Notes: generated by a model not told the origin, from the letters alone. 42,684 nucleotides of DNA from Thermomicrobiales bacterium (GCA_030446685.1 JAUJMV010000011.1:203267-245950), one strand, 5' to 3'; numbered from the stretch's first letter, positions 1-9,453 are shown. A program made the numbers and translations.

Positions 1-310
1 CGGATCGCGCCCCGCGCCCGCGTTGTCGGGGGGCGGCCTCGGGCCGTTCGGGGGGCGGCGCGCTGAGATGCGCCTTCAGTCCGGGGTAGGGCTGGCGGGC
101 CGCGGCGAATGCCACGCGCGCGGCGGCCGGGTCGCGCACCTCCGCGCTGCCGTAGAAACCGCTCTCGTCGCGGTTCGGGTAGGTGACCAACGTGGCCGCC
201 TCGTCCCCGAGCGCGCGGCGGAACGCCTCCAGCACCCGCCAGGCCCCGTCGCCGCGGACGGAGAGATAGACGGTCGTCAGCCCGGCGGTCGGTCCCTGCT
301 CGTTCCCCAT
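1..310 (-). CDS. hypothetical protein, C-terminus beyond the left edge
   Basis: An open frame of 103 codons reads leftward off the window. The ATG at 308-310 is preceded by a strong purine-rich ribosome site (GAGG-TGAGGAGG, ending about 4 bases upstream). The visible protein begins MGNEQGPTAGLTTVYLSV and has a regular alternation of hydrophobic strands and an Ala/Arg-rich helix (AWRVLEAFRRALGDEAATLV), like a small alpha/beta domain, and ends in a Pro/Arg-rich stretch that may be a linker. I do not recognise the family. A good sigma-70-type promoter lies 70-98 bases upstream on the same strand, which supports a real gene. Confidence 0.6.
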   Translation of the reverse strand, partial: MGNEQGPTAGLTTVYLSVRGDGAWRVLEAFRRALGDEAATLVTYPNRDESGFYGSAEVRDPAAARVAFAAARQPYPGLKAHLSAPPPERPEAAPRQRGRGARS

Positions 311-379
311 CGGCCTCCTCACCTCGACGGTATCGCCGGCCCGGCCGGCGCCGGCACGCGGTCACGGCGCCGGTCGGCC

Positions 380-408
380 AGGATACGCCGCGACCGACCG
401 GCCGTCAA
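380..408 (-). promoter_or_regulatory. sigma-70-type promoter for the leftward gene
   Basis: Read on the minus strand, TTGACG (403-408) and TATCCT (380-385) are separated by exactly 17 bases. Transcription would start near 373 and give a leader of about 65 bases before the ATG at 310. The remainder of 311-842 holds no gene; it has a short G-rich heptamer run near 493-515 and a TAAC-GTT-GTTA palindrome near 420-430. Confidence 0.5.
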
Positions 409-872
409 GCCGCGCATGGTAACGTTGTTAGCGCTCAGCGATTCCGTCACCGGTTGTGTTCCGCGATTCGGCCCCCCCCGTTGGCCGCCGGGCAGCGGGG
501 AGCGGGGAGCGTGGACACCCAGGCGAACGGCCGCCAGCCCCCTCGACTAGCCCAACGGGCGCGGGCCACCCTTCCGTCCGGCGCGACCCCGCGGCGACCC
601 ATCCCTGGCGTCACCGCGGCCGCTCCCCCTCCGCAGGGCGACGCGATCGTCGAACCCCACGGACGAGGGGTGATACCTTGCCTGAACAACACGGCGACCG
701 TCGGTGTGCGGCGCGTTCGCGCCTCGGTGGACGGCGGGTTCGGCCGCGCGTGGTCCGGTGGGTCGAGTGGGGGGTGGGCGCGATGCAGGGGCAGGGGCCA
801 GGACCCGTGATAGCGGGTACAATTCCCGGGGGAACCTTCGGGATGGGCAGAGAGGAGTCGCCGGGAACGAGG

Positions 873-2705
873 ATGACGGACATCGAATATGCCTTGGTGG
901 AACCGCGGGCGGGCGGGCTGGCGGTGGCCGACGAACTCAACGCGCTGCCGCGCTCGATCCTCCGCCGCAACCTTTTCTTGCTCCTGGACGGGGAATGGCG
1001 GTTCGATCTCGATCTGGAGGACCGGGGGCTGCGCGAGCGCTGGTACCAGGGCCACGACTACGACACCACCGCCACCTGGCCCGGCTCGGTCGAGGAGCAC
1101 CTGGCCTCCGCCCGCGAGACGCAGCGGCACACGCCGGCCTGGCAAGACAGCGTGATCGCCTGGTACGAGCGGGAGTTCGCCATCCCCGACGCCTGGCGCG
1201 CGGCGCCCGACGCGGTCGTGCAGCTCACGTTCGGGGCCTGCGGCTACGAGACGCGCGTCTGGCTCAACGGCCACCCGCTGCGCACGGTCGAGGGCGAGGA
1301 GGTCCACTTCGGCGAGTACACCTCCTTCAGCTACGAGTTGCCGCCGGAGTACCTGGCCCCGGACGGCCGCAACCGGCTGACCGTGCGGATCGCCGACTCG
1401 CTGGACGCGGAGATCCCGCGCGGCAAGCAGCAGTCGCACGTCTACAAGCGGGGCGGCATCTGGTACCAGACCTACACCGGCCCGGTGCGCAGCGTTTGGC
1501 TGGAGCCGGTGGAGCGCAACCGGCTGCGCTCGCGCCTCGGCGTGATCAGCACGGTGGAGGACCGCCTGGTCGAGTTCGTGCTGACCACCCGCGTCCACGA
1601 CCCGGGCGACTACACCCTGCGCCTGATCGTCACCCCGCGGGGCGGGCGGCTCCCGCTGGTGGTGGAGGACTTCGCGCTGTCCCTGCCGGCGGGGGAGCGG
1701 GCGCAGCGGATCGTGATCGCGCTCCCCGGCGCCGACCTCTGGTCGCCCGCGGCCCCGCGCCTCTACCACCTGGCCGCGCAACTGACCGGCCATGGCGGCA
1801 CCCTGTCGCAGATCGAGGCGCATTTCGGGCTGCGCAAGATCGAGGCGCGCGGGCGGGCGATCTACCTGAACAATGCGCCGCTCTACCTCGACGGCATCCT
1901 CTATCAGCCCGGCACGGCCTCGTTCGCGGAGATGCGGCGGCATCTGCTGGCGATGCAGGAGCTGGGCTGCAACCTAGTGCGCGTCCACATCGCCGGGATC
2001 GACCCGCGCATCTACGACCTGGCCGACGAGATCGGGATGCTGCTGTGGGTGGAGGTGCCGAGCCCGCACAGCTCGAGCCAGCGCAGCCGTGCCAACCACT
2101 GGGCCGAGTTGCAGCGGCTGCTGCCGATCATCGCCTCGCACCCCGCCGTCGTCATCTGGAGCCTCTACAACGAGGACTGGGGGGCGCAGGACATCGCGAC
2201 CAACGCCGAGACGCGGCGCTACATCGCCGAGGTCTACGCCTTCATGCGGCTGCACGCCCCGCAGGTGCTGGTGGTCGACAACGACGGCTGGCACCACGTC
2301 TCGACCGAGGGGCGGCTGGAGTCGCACCTGCTGACGGCGCACCTCTACACCCCCGATCTCGACCGCTGGGGCGACCTGCTCGACCGGCTGGTCGCCGGGC
2401 AGAACGAGGGGGTGGCGGCGAAGCCGCTAGTCGTGGGGGATCCCTTCTTCTACCGCGGGCAGGTGCCGCTGGTGGTCAGCGAGTGGGGCGGCTTCGGCTT
2501 CTCGGAATACGGCGGCCCGGAGGAGGAGGCGGCGAAGGCGGAGCGGATCCGCGCCTTCAAGGGGGAGCTGCGCCGCCGCCCGATCGCCGGCGACGTCTAC
2601 ACGCAGGCGACCAGCATCGAGGACGAGGACAACGGGCTGATCGACCCCCGGACCGGCGCGCTCCTGGTGCCGCCCGGCCTGCTCCGCTCCCGCCCTCCGA
2701 ACTGA
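873..2705 (+). CDS. glycoside hydrolase family 2 (beta-galactosidase / beta-glucuronidase type)
   Basis: A 610-residue family 2 glycosidase of typical compact length. The N-terminal sugar-binding jelly roll is recognisable (LLDGEWRFDLDLED near residues 35-48 and GGIWYQTYTGPVRSVWLEP near 195-213), followed by an immunoglobulin-like sandwich and a TIM barrel starting near residue 325. The proton donor is Glu434 in WSLYNEDWG and the nucleophile Glu537 in VVSEWGGFG, both in the contexts known for clan GH-A. No signal peptide is present, so it should act in the cytosol on imported glycosides. Substrate cannot be fixed from sequence. An in-frame ATG at 843 is possible; 873 is favoured by family alignment of the N-terminus. 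A TACAAT box at 818-823 may be the -10 element. It stands alone, about 13 kb from the sugar transporter. Confidence 0.88.
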   Translation: MTDIEYALVEPRAGGLAVADELNALPRSILRRNLFLLLDGEWRFDLDLEDRGLRERWYQGHDYDTTATWPGSVEEHLASARETQRHTPAWQDSVIAWYEREFAIPDAWRAAPDAVVQLTFGACGYETRVWLNGHPLRTVEGEEVHFGEYTSFSYELPPEYLAPDGRNRLTVRIADSLDAEIPRGKQQSHVYKRGGIWYQTYTGPVRSVWLEPVERNRLRSRLGVISTVEDRLVEFVLTTRVHDPGDYTLRLIVTPRGGRLPLVVEDFALSLPAGERAQRIVIALPGADLWSPAAPRLYHLAAQLTGHGGTLSQIEAHFGLRKIEARGRAIYLNNAPLYLDGILYQPGTASFAEMRRHLLAMQELGCNLVRVHIAGIDPRIYDLADEIGMLLWVEVPSPHSSSQRSRANHWAELQRLLPIIASHPAVVIWSLYNEDWGAQDIATNAETRRYIAEVYAFMRLHAPQVLVVDNDGWHHVSTEGRLESHLLTAHLYTPDLDRWGDLLDRLVAGQNEGVAAKPLVVGDPFFYRGQVPLVVSEWGGFGFSEYGGPEEEAAKAERIRAFKGELRRRPIAGDVYTQATSIEDEDNGLIDPRTGALLVPPGLLRSRPPN

Positions 2706-2771
2706 GCGCAGCGGTAGACAACCGCGAGCAGGAGTCGTGCGGGCGGGCTCTCTGCCCGCCCGCGCCTCAAC

Positions 2772-2964
2772 GCGTGGGCGCCGCGCCGTCACCGCGAGTG
2801 AGGCGCGGCACGGCGAACTCCCGACTCGGGAAGCGTGCCTGCACGAGGAGCAGGGCGACGCGGGCCAGCGCGAGCGCGAGCAGCGGCCCCGTGCGCAGAT
2901 AGCCGAAGTCGGCGGGAAAGCGCCGGTTTGGCAGGGCGAGATCGAGGGGACCGCGAGCAGCACA
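2772..2964 (-). pseudogene. fragment of a hydrophobic protein (uncertain)
   Basis: Downstream of the IS element the minus strand reads about 60 codons rich in Leu/Ala/Val (LPNRRFPADFGYLRTGPLL then ALALARVALLLVQARFPSR) ending in a TGA near 2772. It resembles the C-terminal end of a membrane protein, but no start codon in this frame is convincing and the frame must shift near 2930 to include the preceding hydrophobic residues. I treat it as a gene remnant, weakly supported. Confidence 0.25.
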
Positions 2965-2965
2965 T

Positions 2966-3046
2966 TTAGGCCGAATTACGCCGGCGCACGTACACTACCA
3001 CAGCTATAATCGTGCCGAAGATCGTGCCCAGGATTGGGCATAGGTC
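2966..3046 (-). pseudogene. C-terminal membrane-anchor remnant beside the IS element
   Basis: Immediately outside the left inverted repeat of the IS, the minus strand reads ILGTIFGTIIAVVVYVRRR and then NSA and stop. This is a transmembrane segment followed by a basic stop-transfer tail, the usual end of a membrane-anchored surface protein. The gene on the other side of the IS (4255-4611) starts with a signal peptide and runs straight into the IS on the same strand, so the two may be the halves of one gene split by the insertion. That link is inference. Confidence 0.4.
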
Positions 3047-3096
3047 GGTTTCGTGGACAGACTGAGTCTAGGCTGCTTGCGCCTCCGGGGCAAGTG

Positions 3097-3935
3097 TTAG
3101 TTCAAGGCCGCCGGGCTCTGGAAGCCGAGGGCCGAGTGCGACCGCTGCCGGTTGTAGAAGATTTCCAGCCACTCGAAGATGGCCTGCTGCGCGGCCCGGC
3201 GGGTGGGCCAGGGCTGGGCGTCGAGGAGTTCCGAGCTGCAACGTGGCGAAGAAGCTTTCCGCCATGGCGTTGTCGTCGCAGTCGCCGGCGCGGCGCATCG
3301 AGGCGCCGACGCCGCGCCGCGCGAGCGCCGCCTGATAGTCGTGAGCGGTGTACTGGCACCCGCGATCGGTGTGGTGGACGAGTCCGGCGGGCGGCTGGCG
3401 GGCGCGGCGCGCCATCATCAAAGCGTCCGTGGCGAGGCTCGGTGCGGAGATGGTCGGCCATCGCCCAGCCCACAACCCGGCGAGAGCAGGCGTCGAGGGC
3501 GCGGCCACATACAGCCAGCCCTCCCAGGTCGGCACATACGTGATAGCCCCGAGCCAGAGCCGGTCGATCGCCGCGGCGGCGAAGTCGCGCGCGACGAGGT
3601 TGGGCGCCGGTGACCGGGCGGGGTCGGCGACCGTGATGCGGGCACGGCGGCGCGCATCAGGCGCGCGACTCGTCGGGAGCCGCAGCGGACACCGCGCGCC
3701 CGTAGTTCGGCATGGACCCGCGGCGCGCCGTAGGTCCGGCGGCGGCGCTCGTGGATGCGCGTGATCTGGTCGGTCAGCGCTTCGTCGGCGGTGGCGCGGG
3801 CCGAGACCCCACGGCGCGCCCACGCGTAGTAGCCGGAGCGGGCGACCCGCAGCACCCGGCAGAGGATCGTGACAGGATGATTGGCCTGCTCCGCCTGGAT
3901 GAACCGGTACCGGCTCAGGTCTCCTTCGCGAAGAA
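3097..3935 (-). pseudogene. IS3 transposase OrfB (DDE integrase), frameshifted
   Basis: OrfB supplies the DDE catalytic core. Its N-terminal part reads RYRFIQAEQANHPVTILCRV and RRTYGAPRVHAEL, the standard HTH_21 region. The integrase core then continues in a second frame (AITYVPTWEGWLYVAA with the first Asp region replaced by this segment, HHTDRGCQYTAHDYQAAL with the second Asp, and NAMAESFFATLQ with the catalytic Glu). The end, AIFEWLEIFYNRQRSHSALG then FQSPAALN and stop at 3097, lies in a third frame. Breaks fall near 3640-3655 and 3225-3240. The normal protein would be about 270-280 residues. Confidence 0.8.
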
Positions 3936-4202
3936 GGCCGCGGCTTTTCGCAGCATCGCCCGCTCCTGCCGGGCGCCCTGGTTCTCGCGGCGCAGGCGGC
4001 GCAGCTCGTCCCGCTCGGCGCCCGTCAGCTCGCCGACCTGCCCGCGCCCGGCGTCGATGTCGGTGCGCTTCATCCACCGCGCAGCGCCTGCTCGGAGACC
4101 CCGAGGTCCTGGGCGAGTGGGGGGATCCCCGCCGCTCGTCCAGGCCAGGCTCGACCGCCTCCGCCCGGAACGCCGGGGGTAGGGTGGGTGCGTCCTCGCC
4201 AT
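3915..4202 (-). pseudogene. IS3 transposase OrfA, frameshifted
   Basis: OrfA is the helix-turn-helix partner of the IS3 transposase. It begins at an ATG (4200-4202) with an AAAGGAG site. The C-terminal part reads TGAERDELRRLRRENQGARQ and then ERAMLRKAAAFFAKET, the leucine-zipper tail typical of the family. The N-terminal helix-turn-helix region keeps its expected residues only if read across two frame changes: TLPPAFRAEAVE appears in a different frame from both the start (MARTHP) and the tail (WMKRTDIDAGRGQVGEL). The gene is therefore broken near 4190 and near 4090-4150. Confidence 0.75.
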
Positions 4203-4254
4203 CGTGGACTCCTTTCCGGGAAGCGTCATCCCCAGTATCCGGGTGTCCACGAAA

Positions 4255-4611
4255 CTAACGCAAGCCCACCATCCACGGGTCAGTGGGCGCCGAAATCGAA
4301 ATGCGCCTGCCTCGGACGCCTGAGCCGCTGATCTCGATCCAGCTGCTGCCGCAGTTGCCATAGGCGGTTCCGGCTGGCTGCACCTCTCCGTCCTTTGCTT
4401 GGTCGCAGTAGCCATGCTCGTCTGCGTATCTACGGGCCTCGACGGTCATGTTGACGCAGTCAAGCACCATCGCCGCCCTGATCGTCTTCCCCTTCTTTGC
4501 CGGCTGGTCGGCTGGCGGTGCTGCAGCAGCCACTCCGATTGAGGTGGTCGACAATAGCAGCGTAAAGAGCAAGCCCATCACCACACCAAGCCGCGCAATT
4601 CGACGGTTCAT
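4255..4611 (-). pseudogene. secreted protein, probably truncated by the IS3 element
   Basis: A 118-residue frame starts at the ATG 4609-4611 behind an AAGGAG site. The first 31 residues form a clear Sec signal peptide (basic MNRRIARL, hydrophobic core VVMGLLFTLLLSTTSIGVAA, cleavage near AAAAPPA). The mature part has three cysteines and a Gly/Ser-rich end. The TAG stop at 4255-4257 is formed exactly at the IS boundary, so the original protein was almost certainly longer; a possible C-terminal anchor survives at 2966-3046. Family unknown. Confidence 0.6.
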
Positions 4612-4719
4612 CCTCGTCTCCTTCCTGATATACGGGCTTCCTCGTCGCAGGGTTGCGCGTCTCCATCCTCTACATCGCCACCTCCTCGATCGCGCGACGA
4701 TTTAACAGTAGTCCCGGCC

Positions 4720-5025
4720 GGGCCGGCTTGCGAACGGCCCAACACCGCCACCGGAGGTAGGCTACACAGTGCTGGGAACGGCAACCAGCCGTACCCACAG
4801 TCGGTAGTGCGCCGCCTCGCGAGTGCGCTATGTGGGAGAGCGGAAGGCGAGCAGCGCACGCGTAGCACGCCTTCGGGCAAGGTGTCCGAGGCACCCTGGA
4901 TCCGCTCCAGTTCCCGGTTCAAGGGCGACCTTGGGTTGGCGACCCGGTATAGCGTTGCTGCCCTTGCGACATGCGGCGCAGCCATGCTGATGCCGCCGCA
5001 CCGCATAGTATTATCGCGATGAATT
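4720..5025 (-). pseudogene. subtilase (peptidase S8) C-terminal remnant
   Basis: The minus strand reads GGISMAAPHVARAATLYRVA followed by NP, which matches the catalytic-serine block of subtilisins (usually GTSMAAPHVAGAAAL). A little downstream DCGYGWLPFPAL resembles the closing block found after it. Nothing upstream encodes the Asp or His blocks and the frame has no credible start, so only a fragment remains. The Gly-Thr to Gly-Ile change and the lost glycine after HVA fit decay. It sits directly upstream of the truncated secreted-protein gene on the same strand. Confidence 0.5.
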
Positions 5026-5177
5026 CTCGCCACCTTCGAGTTGTCGTCGCTGTCTCTGGCTACTACTCTACGCCCTGGGGTGGGCGTTGCCCAGGTACGC
5101 GCGTACGCTCTTTTCCGGTACTCCCGTACTCTCCCGCGCGCGCCTGTCCGCACGCCCCGGCCTGTCCGGGGCGGCTA

Positions 5178-6638
5178 TCACCCTGGCCTGTCGCCCCCGA
5201 AGCCGTGCTGGATCGCCCAGACGATGGCCTTGTTGCGCGACTCGACGCCGATCTTGCCGTAGAGATCGTGGCAGCGGTTGCGGACGGTTTGCCCCTCCAC
5301 GGCGAGCGCCTCGGCGATCTCGGCGTTCTCCCAGCCCCGCCCGATCAGATCGAGCAGCCGGCGATCCCCGTCGGTCAGGTCGTGGGGAAGGTCGTCAGCT
5401 ACCCCTCCGCCGCGCCTTGCCGGCGTCGCGGCCCGGGCTTCGGCGGGCGGCGCGGGCGTACCGGCCGACACGATGCCGGCGATCGCCGCCAACCTCTGCC
5501 GCGCCGCCTCCGCCTCCTGGCGCGCGGTGAGGTCCTCCAGCGTGCCGACGACGAACTGGGGGGCGCCATCCGGCCCCCGCAGCAGGGAGGAGACGGTGCG
5601 CCCCCAGACGATCGCGCCGTCCTTGCGCCGGTAGCGTTTCTCCCGCTCGTAGCGGTCGCCCGGCATCCGGCCGGCGGCCAGCTCGCGGAACAGCCGCCGC
5701 CCCTCCGCCAGGTCGTCCGGGTGGGTGTAGTCGCTGAAGCGCATGCCGCGCAACTCGTCGCCGCTGTACCCCAGGATCGCCTGGGCGGCCGGGTTGGTCT
5801 CCAGCAGCCGCCCGTCCAGCCCCACCCGCGCCACCCCGACCGGGACGGCCGCGAAGATCGCGCGGAAGAGTGCCTCGCTCGCCCGCACCGCCTCTTCCGC
5901 CGCCACCCGCGCGGTGACGTCGGTCGCCACCCCGATAATGCGCTCGACCGCGCCCCCCGCGTCCCGCAGCACGCTGTGGTGCGTCTCGAAGACCCGGCCG
6001 CCGATCGCGACCGTCGCGGTGAACTCCTCCCCGGCCAGCGCGCGGCGGGTCGTGTCCAGCGCCGCCGGCAGGTCGCGGTAGAGGTCGTCGATCGACCGCC
6101 CGACGATCTCCTCCGGCCGCCGCCCCAGCGCGGCCAGCCCGCGCCCCTCGGCGAACCTGAAGACACCGTCCCGATCGATGGCGAAGAGGACGGCCGACGC
6201 GTTGGCCGCGACGCTGCGCCGCCAGGACTCCTCCTCCCGCAGCGCCCGCTCCATCGCCCGGCGCGCGGTGACGTCGACGCCCAGCCCGAGGCAGCCCGCG
6301 ATCCGTCCGGCGTCGTCCCGCAGCGGCTCGACGCGCACCTCGAAATCGCGCCCGGCGACGGCGATCTCGTACCCGCCTGTTGCGCCCCCCAGCGCCCGCC
6401 GGTGCGCCGCGATCGGCGGGAAGGCCGGGTCGTCGGTCCCGAAGAACTGGTGGAGGGTCAGCCCCAGGCGCCGCCGCGTCTCCGCCTCCCGCCCGGCGAA
6501 CCCGCCGCCTCGGAACCAGGTCAGGCGCAGCGCGGCGTCGGTGGTTTAGAGGAAGGCGGGGAGTTGCGCGGCGATCAGGCGGAGGCAGGCGTCGCCGATG
6601 GGGAGGGGATCGTCCGTGTCCCGGTGCGCGCTGTCCAT
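5178..6638 (-). pseudogene. multi-PAS sensor with LuxR-type DNA-binding domain, in-frame stop at codon 31
   Basis: A soluble one-component regulator of 486 codons. After a short leader (start ATG 6636-6638, site GAGGTGA) come three PAS domains: roughly residues 25-125, 126-245 (AVLFAIDRDGVFRFAEGRGL) and 250-375 (RAIFAAVPVGVARVGLDGRL, with the PAC signature ERYEREKRYRRKDG region). The C-terminal 65 residues are a GerE/LuxR helix-turn-helix (LTDGDRRLLDLIGRGWENAE, then VRNRCHDLYGKIGVESRNKA). The stop TAA at 6546-6548 falls where homologous sensors carry a tryptophan (AFL-W-TTDAALRLTWFRG), and the frame resumes perfectly after it. It is either a recent nonsense mutation, a consensus error or a gene restarted downstream. 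The sensed signal is unknown. Confidence 0.75.
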
Positions 6639-6889
6639 CGTTCACCTCGCCGACTGGGTGCGCTCGGTCCAGTTGACCGGTGGCCCGGTGATGGAGGTTG
6701 TGGGCGTGCTCAGGTGCGGCGATTGTAGCACCGCGTCCGCGCGCCGGAAATAGCCCCAAAGTACTATCCGACGGGCGCGACCCGCGCCGCCGGGGCGCGT
6801 GGCAAGCTTCTTGCTGCCAGTGGCAGGCCGCGGCGCGGCGCGGCCGGGTGGCGGCGGGGCGCGCGCCGGGGCGAGGGAAGGAGAGGGCG

Positions 6890-7294
6890 ATGGAACTGGA
6901 TCGATCGGTCGAGGAGCTGTCGGACGACGAGGTGTTGGCGACCTTCGGCACCGCGAGGGATCCTGAGAATTGGGGCTTCGACGAGGAGACCCAGGCGCGC
7001 GTCCTGGCGCACGAGTTGCTCAAGGCGCGGGGCCGCCTCATTCATTATCGCGCGCTCTACGCCGCCTTCGCGCCTGAGAGCAAGCGCTACATGATCGAGA
7101 ACCTCGCCGACGACGACAGCGCCGGCCTCCCGCTCAAGCTGGCCTTCACCGACGACGACGCGCAGGCGGAGGAGTTGCTGACCGACGACGACGTGACGGT
7201 CTGGACCGAGCCGGAGCTGCTCGACGCCCTGCGCCAGGAGTTGCTGCTGCACGATTACTTCACCGACCTGCTCGACGAGCTGCTGCCGGCGTAG
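6890..7294 (+). CDS. small acidic hypothetical protein
   Basis: A 134-residue protein starting at 6890 behind GGAAGGAGAGGG. It is strongly acidic, with repeated Asp-Asp and Glu runs (TDDDAQAEELLTDDDVTVW) and predicted helices throughout; there is no signal peptide, cysteine cluster or membrane segment. The C-terminus is helical and acidic (YFTDLLDELLPA). I recognise no family. It is divergent from the PAS/LuxR gene, with about 250 bases of shared upstream DNA, so co-regulation is possible but not shown. Confidence 0.7.
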   Translation: MELDRSVEELSDDEVLATFGTARDPENWGFDEETQARVLAHELLKARGRLIHYRALYAAFAPESKRYMIENLADDDSAGLPLKLAFTDDDAQAEELLTDDDVTVWTEPELLDALRQELLLHDYFTDLLDELLPA

Positions 7295-7424
7295 CGCCGG
7301 ATCAGCGCCCTCGCAGAGGTGATGCCGTGCGGGGCAGACAAGGGCGCGGGCGGCGGGATGATCCCGCCGCCCGCGCAGGGCTCTATCGCTCGGGTTGGTG
7401 TCGCGGATACGCGTCGGGGGCGGG

Positions 7425-8417
7425 CTACTCGTCGCGCAGGTCGGCGAAGAGCGCCGTGCTGAGGTACCGCTCCCCCGTGTCGGGGCAGACGACGACGATC
7501 AGCTTGCCGGCGTTCTCCGGGCGCTTGGCGACCTCGACCGCCGCGTGGACCGCCGCGCCGCAGCTAATCCCCTTCAGCAGCCCCTCCTCGCGCATTAGCC
7601 GCCGGCTCATCGCGATCGCCTCGTCGGCCGAGACGTGGAAGACTTCGTCGTAGATCTCGCGGTCGAGCACATCCGGGACGAAGTTCGCGCCGATGCCCTG
7701 GATCTTGTGCGGCCCGGCCTTGCCGTCGGTCAGCAGCGGCGACTCGGTCGGCTCGACCGCGATCGCCTGCAGGCCCGGCTTCAGCGACTTCAGCACCTCG
7801 CCCGCCCCGGTGATCGTGCCGCCGGTGCCGATGCCGGCGACCAGGATGTCGATCTGGCCGTCGGTGTCCTGCCAGAGCTCGACCGCCGTTGTCTCGCGGT
7901 GGATCTGGGGGTTGGACGGGTTCTTGAACTGCTGCGGCATCCAGGCGTCGGGGGTCTCGGCGAGGATCTGCTCGGCCCGGCGCACCGCGCCCGCCATCCC
8001 CTCCGGACCCGGCGTCAGGACCAGCTCGGCGCCGTAGCCGCGCATCAGCACCCGCCGCTCGGTGCTGGCGGTCTCCGGCATCGTCAGGACGCACTTGTAG
8101 CCCCGCGCCGCCGCCACCCAGGCCAGCGCGATCCCGGTGTTGCCGCTGGTCGGCTCGACGAGCGTCGTCTTGCCGGGCGCGATCTCGCCCCGCTCCTCGG
8201 CGTCGAGGATCATCGCCACGCCGATGCGGTCCTTGACGCTGAAGCCGGGCGAGAAGGACTCGAGCTTCGCCACGACCGTCGCGCCCGCGCCATCGGTCAC
8301 GCGGTTGAGGCGCACCAGCGGCGTGTTGCCGATCAGTTCCGTCGCGTCCGCGGCGATCTTCGGCCGCGTGCGGCGCACCAGTTCGCCGCCGACCGCGTTG
8401 TCGATCGTCTGACTCAT
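7425..8417 (-). CDS. cysK: cysteine synthase (O-acetylserine sulfhydrylase)
   Basis: Converts O-acetyl-L-serine and sulfide to cysteine using pyridoxal phosphate. The 330-residue protein has the expected blocks in order: [10 protein letters not shown] (29-38), the cofactor lysine Lys62 in FSVKDR, the substrate loop [16 protein letters not shown], the phosphate-binding [16 protein letters not shown], and [11 protein letters not shown] near the C-terminus. Length is close to the family norm; residues 1-22 are a slight N-terminal extension. The start at 8415-8417 has a GGAGGGA site. It lies downstream of an Rrf2 regulator on the same strand (gap 293 bases), an arrangement like CymR control of cysteine genes. 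CysM or a beta-synthase paralogue is less likely. Confidence 0.93.
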   Translation of the reverse strand: MSQTIDNAVGGELVRRTRPKIAADATELIGNTPLVRLNRVTDGAGATVVAKLESFSPGFSVKDRIGVAMILDAEERGEIAPGKTTLVEPTSGNTGIALAWVAAARGYKCVLTMPETASTERRVLMRGYGAELVLTPGPEGMAGAVRRAEQILAETPDAWMPQQFKNPSNPQIHRETTAVELWQDTDGQIDILVAGIGTGGTITGAGEVLKSLKPGLQAIAVEPTESPLLTDGKAGPHKIQGIGANFVPDVLDREIYDEVFHVSADEAIAMSRRLMREEGLLKGISCGAAVHAAVEVAKRPENAGKLIVVVCPDTGERYLSTALFADLRDE

Positions 8418-8710
8418 CGTTCCCTCCTGCATGCCTTCACGCCACCGCCACCTCGTCGTGCCACGATGAACCGTTCCAGCGCGCATCGGGGCGGGATCGG
8501 CGCCGCGGCACATTGCCCATCAAGTATATCAACAATCGCCGCGCGTGCCTTATTCCGCCGGGGAGGCAACGAGGGGCGGGCGGAGGGCAGAAGGCGCGGG
8601 GCAAAAGGCGGTGGACAGCGGGTACGGCACGGAAAAGGCGCGCTTCCTTGCGCTCACCACCCGGCCTTCCGGCGCTCCGCCTGCTACCCGCCGCCCCGCG
8701 CGCCCGCCCG

Positions 8711-9142
8711 TCAAATCTGGTAGGTCAGGGCGCCGTCGCGCTCGCGCTTGCGGTTGAGCAGGGTCTCCAGGGTCACGTCGCAGAGGACGCCGGTGACCGC
8801 CTCGTCGAGTTCGCCGCAGAGCCAGCGCACGGCCCAGGCGTCGGTCCGGTCGTCGCGGGCGGCCCCGTTGCGGTCGGTCTGCGGCAGACCCTCCAGCGCG
8901 CCGATCACCTCGGCCATGGTGATCCGCTCCGGGGGCCGGGCGAGCTGGTGCCCCCCGGCCGGGCCGCGCAGGCTCTGGACGAGGCCGGCCTTGCGCAGGG
9001 TCAGGAGCAACTGGTTGAGGTAGGCGTCGGGGATGTCCTGCCGCTCGGCGATCTCGCGGCTGAGGATCGGCCCCTGGCCCTGGCGCTGGGCCAGTTCCAG
9101 GAGGGCGCGAATGCCGTATTCACTGCGACTCGATAGCTTCAC
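8711..9142 (-). CDS. Rrf2-family transcriptional regulator (CymR/IscR-like)
   Basis: A 143-residue winged-helix repressor. The family signature is complete: LSSRSEYGIRALLELAQ at the N-terminus, recognition region IPDAYLNQLLLTLRKAGLV, and the wing SLRGPAGGHQLARPPERIT. The GTG at 9140-9142 is chosen because it lies behind GGGGAGGGG and gives the standard N-terminus; the frame is open further upstream without support. Only two cysteines are seen in the C-terminal part (LCGELDEAVTGVLCDV), so the three-cysteine iron-sulfur site of IscR is not obvious. Position upstream of cysK suggests a role in cysteine or sulfur control, as for CymR. A possible extended -10 (TGGTATTGT on the minus strand) lies near 9288-9296. 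Confidence 0.85.
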   Translation of the reverse strand: MKLSSRSEYGIRALLELAQRQGQGPILSREIAERQDIPDAYLNQLLLTLRKAGLVQSLRGPAGGHQLARPPERITMAEVIGALEGLPQTDRNGAARDDRTDAWAVRWLCGELDEAVTGVLCDVTLETLLNRKRERDGALTYQI

Positions 9143-9424
9143 CCGCCACCCCTCCCCGGTGACCCGCTCATCGGCGCCCGGCCCGGACGTGCCCGCACGA
9201 CGATGGGGCAACCCGGCAAGAGCCGGGCTTGCCCGGAGAGCATCCGGCACACTGCGGTCCACCCCGCCCGACGGGTCGTGAGCGGGACAATACCAGAAGG
9301 GGGCGCGGGGGGCAAGGCGCGTGCGGAACGCGGCGTGCGGCGTGCGGAATAGGCCAGGGGAACGAGGCGGGGCGGGTGCGGCGCTCCTCGCGGCGGCACC
9401 GCTGCAGCCGGCGCCAGGGGGGGC

Positions 9425-9453
9425 TTGACAAGTGTACGTACATGGTGTACTCT
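9425..9453 (+). promoter_or_regulatory. strong promoter with palindromic operator in the spacer
   Basis: TTGACA (9425-9430) and TACTCT (9448-9453) are spaced by exactly 17 bases. The spacer contains the perfect palindrome TGTACGTACA (9434-9443), and GTGTAC occurs again at the -10 edge, so a dimeric repressor could block RNA polymerase here. No gene start follows closely; a terminator begins 38 bases downstream. The rest of 9143-9983 holds no gene that I can support. Confidence 0.6.

Larger units (their letters stand above)
3048..4255 (-). mobile_element. IS3-family insertion sequence, about 1.2 kb, decayed
   Basis: The element is bounded by 12-base inverted repeats, GTTTCGTGGACA at 3048-3059 and its complement at 4244-4255; the true tips may extend a few bases further. 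It encodes orfA (start 4202) and orfB on the minus strand in the overlapping arrangement known for IS3 elements. No clean target duplication is visible. All reading frames are broken by single-base shifts, so as written it could not make transposase; this may be decay or consensus error. Confidence 0.85.

Noticed and set aside
447..1943. Long open frame opposite the family 2 hydrolase
   Set aside because: Complement of a gene with clear catalytic motifs; Arg/Pro/Gly-rich translation without family features, typical of high-GC shadow frames.
4971..6728. 585-codon plus-strand frame over the PAS/LuxR gene
   Set aside because: The minus strand has clear PAS and LuxR motifs; the plus translation is low-complexity Arg/Pro/Ala.
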